Shown here in pieces: positions 32,188 to 32,261 of a stretch of DNA of 32,261 nucleotides (its first letter is position 1; every line of letters begins with the position of its first letter). The translations under genes and the position numbers were made by a program. The notes below the pieces were generated by a model. It had not been told where the DNA came from and did no database searches. It was given only the letters and a program-made list of their open reading frames with translations. The DNA comes from Actinomycetota bacterium (GTDB lineage: Bacteria > Actinomycetota > Actinomycetes > Propionibacteriales > Propionibacteriaceae), in NCBI GenBank assembly GCA_020161795.1, contig JAIUOR010000053.1, forward strand, positions 1-32,261, in the 5' to 3' direction.

Positions 32188-32261
32188 GTGATGGGGGCCA
32201 TCATGCCAGCGCTGCTGTGCCGGCGGGTGTGGTTGTAAAAGCCGTAGCACCACTCGAGCAC
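32121..32261 (-). mobile_element. Right end of IS3-family insertion sequence, right copy
   Basis: The first 98 bp (32121-32218) are the exact reverse complement of 1-98, and the IS continues off the window. The terminus reads TGAGGTTCACCCCGAACC. Both visible IS ends are the same (transposase 3') end, so two separate copies in inverted orientation are required. One copy closing a circle cannot explain them. Confidence 0.85.
32151..32261 (-). pseudogene. 3' end of an IS3-family transposase (right copy, partial)
   Basis: The minus-strand frame reads VLEWCYGFYNHTRRHSSAGM and on to ALNREAA, stopping at TAA (32153-32151). The WxxxFYNHxRRHSSxG pattern is the classical end of the IS3-family DDE integrase core, just after the catalytic glutamate region. 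The N-terminal part is outside the window. Confidence 0.8.

Noticed and set aside
1-32261. CRISPR array, tRNA or rRNA genes, integrase or replication initiator
   Set aside because: I looked for regular spaced repeats, tRNA-like cloverleaf ends, tyrosine or serine recombinase motifs and Rep-type genes, and saw none.

Overview
The window is high-GC DNA with GTG starts, long runs of overlapping genes and a mycobacterial-type SOS box (TCGAAC-N4-GTTCGA). Its gene families (SCO6880-type transfer proteins, DUF4192, a LysM-BTAD protein, actinobacterial TadE-like genes) are typical of Actinomycetota. I cannot name a genus. The content is a conjugative element (ICE or plasmid). No integrase, replication initiator or complete partition system is in view, so these must lie outside the window or be absent.

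Layout. Both ends carry the same 98 bp of the 3' end of an IS3-family element, pointing inward in opposite orientations (1-98 and 32121-32218). Each copy truncates a resident gene. From 99 to about 1917 lies a Tad/Flp-type pilus module: a 5'-truncated TadC-like remnant, a tiny pilin-like protein and three TadE/TadG-like proteins. It is followed by a 993-residue membrane protein with LysM and BTAD domains. From 5024 to 7393 there is one large cargo gene of lower GC. It encodes a protein with a zinc ribbon and a PD-(D/E)xK nuclease-like site and ends at a strong hairpin. Next is a small leftward gene under a textbook LexA-controlled promoter, then about 320 bp carrying repeated GAGGGGACAT-like motifs.

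From 8244 to 21542 fourteen tightly packed or overlapping rightward genes form a type IV secretion/transfer operon. In order they are: a sigma-like protein, a small unknown, a P-loop-like protein, a VirB2-like membrane protein, a VirB8-like protein, a VirB6-like channel protein, an SCO6880-type protein, a VirB4 ATPase, a cell-wall hydrolase, a two-helix membrane protein, a zinc-finger protein, a DUF4192 protein, a VirD4/TraG ATPase and a conserved small protein. The two-helix protein and the VirD4 ATPase look like the two halves of one coupling protein, separated by two genes.

After a short accessory stretch with a multi-pass membrane protein, a leftward pair encodes a very large MobF relaxase-helicase-primase (29243 to 23766) and, 41 bp downstream, an A24 prepilin peptidase. 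The peptidase could process the pilin-like proteins 22 kb away. The divergent region 29244-29464 holds a hairpin over the relaxase ribosome site and a further exact copy of GAGGGGACAT, and is the best oriT candidate. To its right lie a second DUF4192 protein, a small coiled-coil-like protein, an orphan DPPY DNA methyltransferase and a gene cut by the right IS.

Working model (inference). The relaxase nicks and unwinds the element DNA and primes the complementary strand. The split coupling protein feeds it to the VirB4/VirB6/VirB8-like channel. The hydrolase opens the wall, and a Tad-like fibre with its own peptidase may help cell contact. SOS control and the shared GGGGACAT motif are candidates for the switch that turns transfer on.
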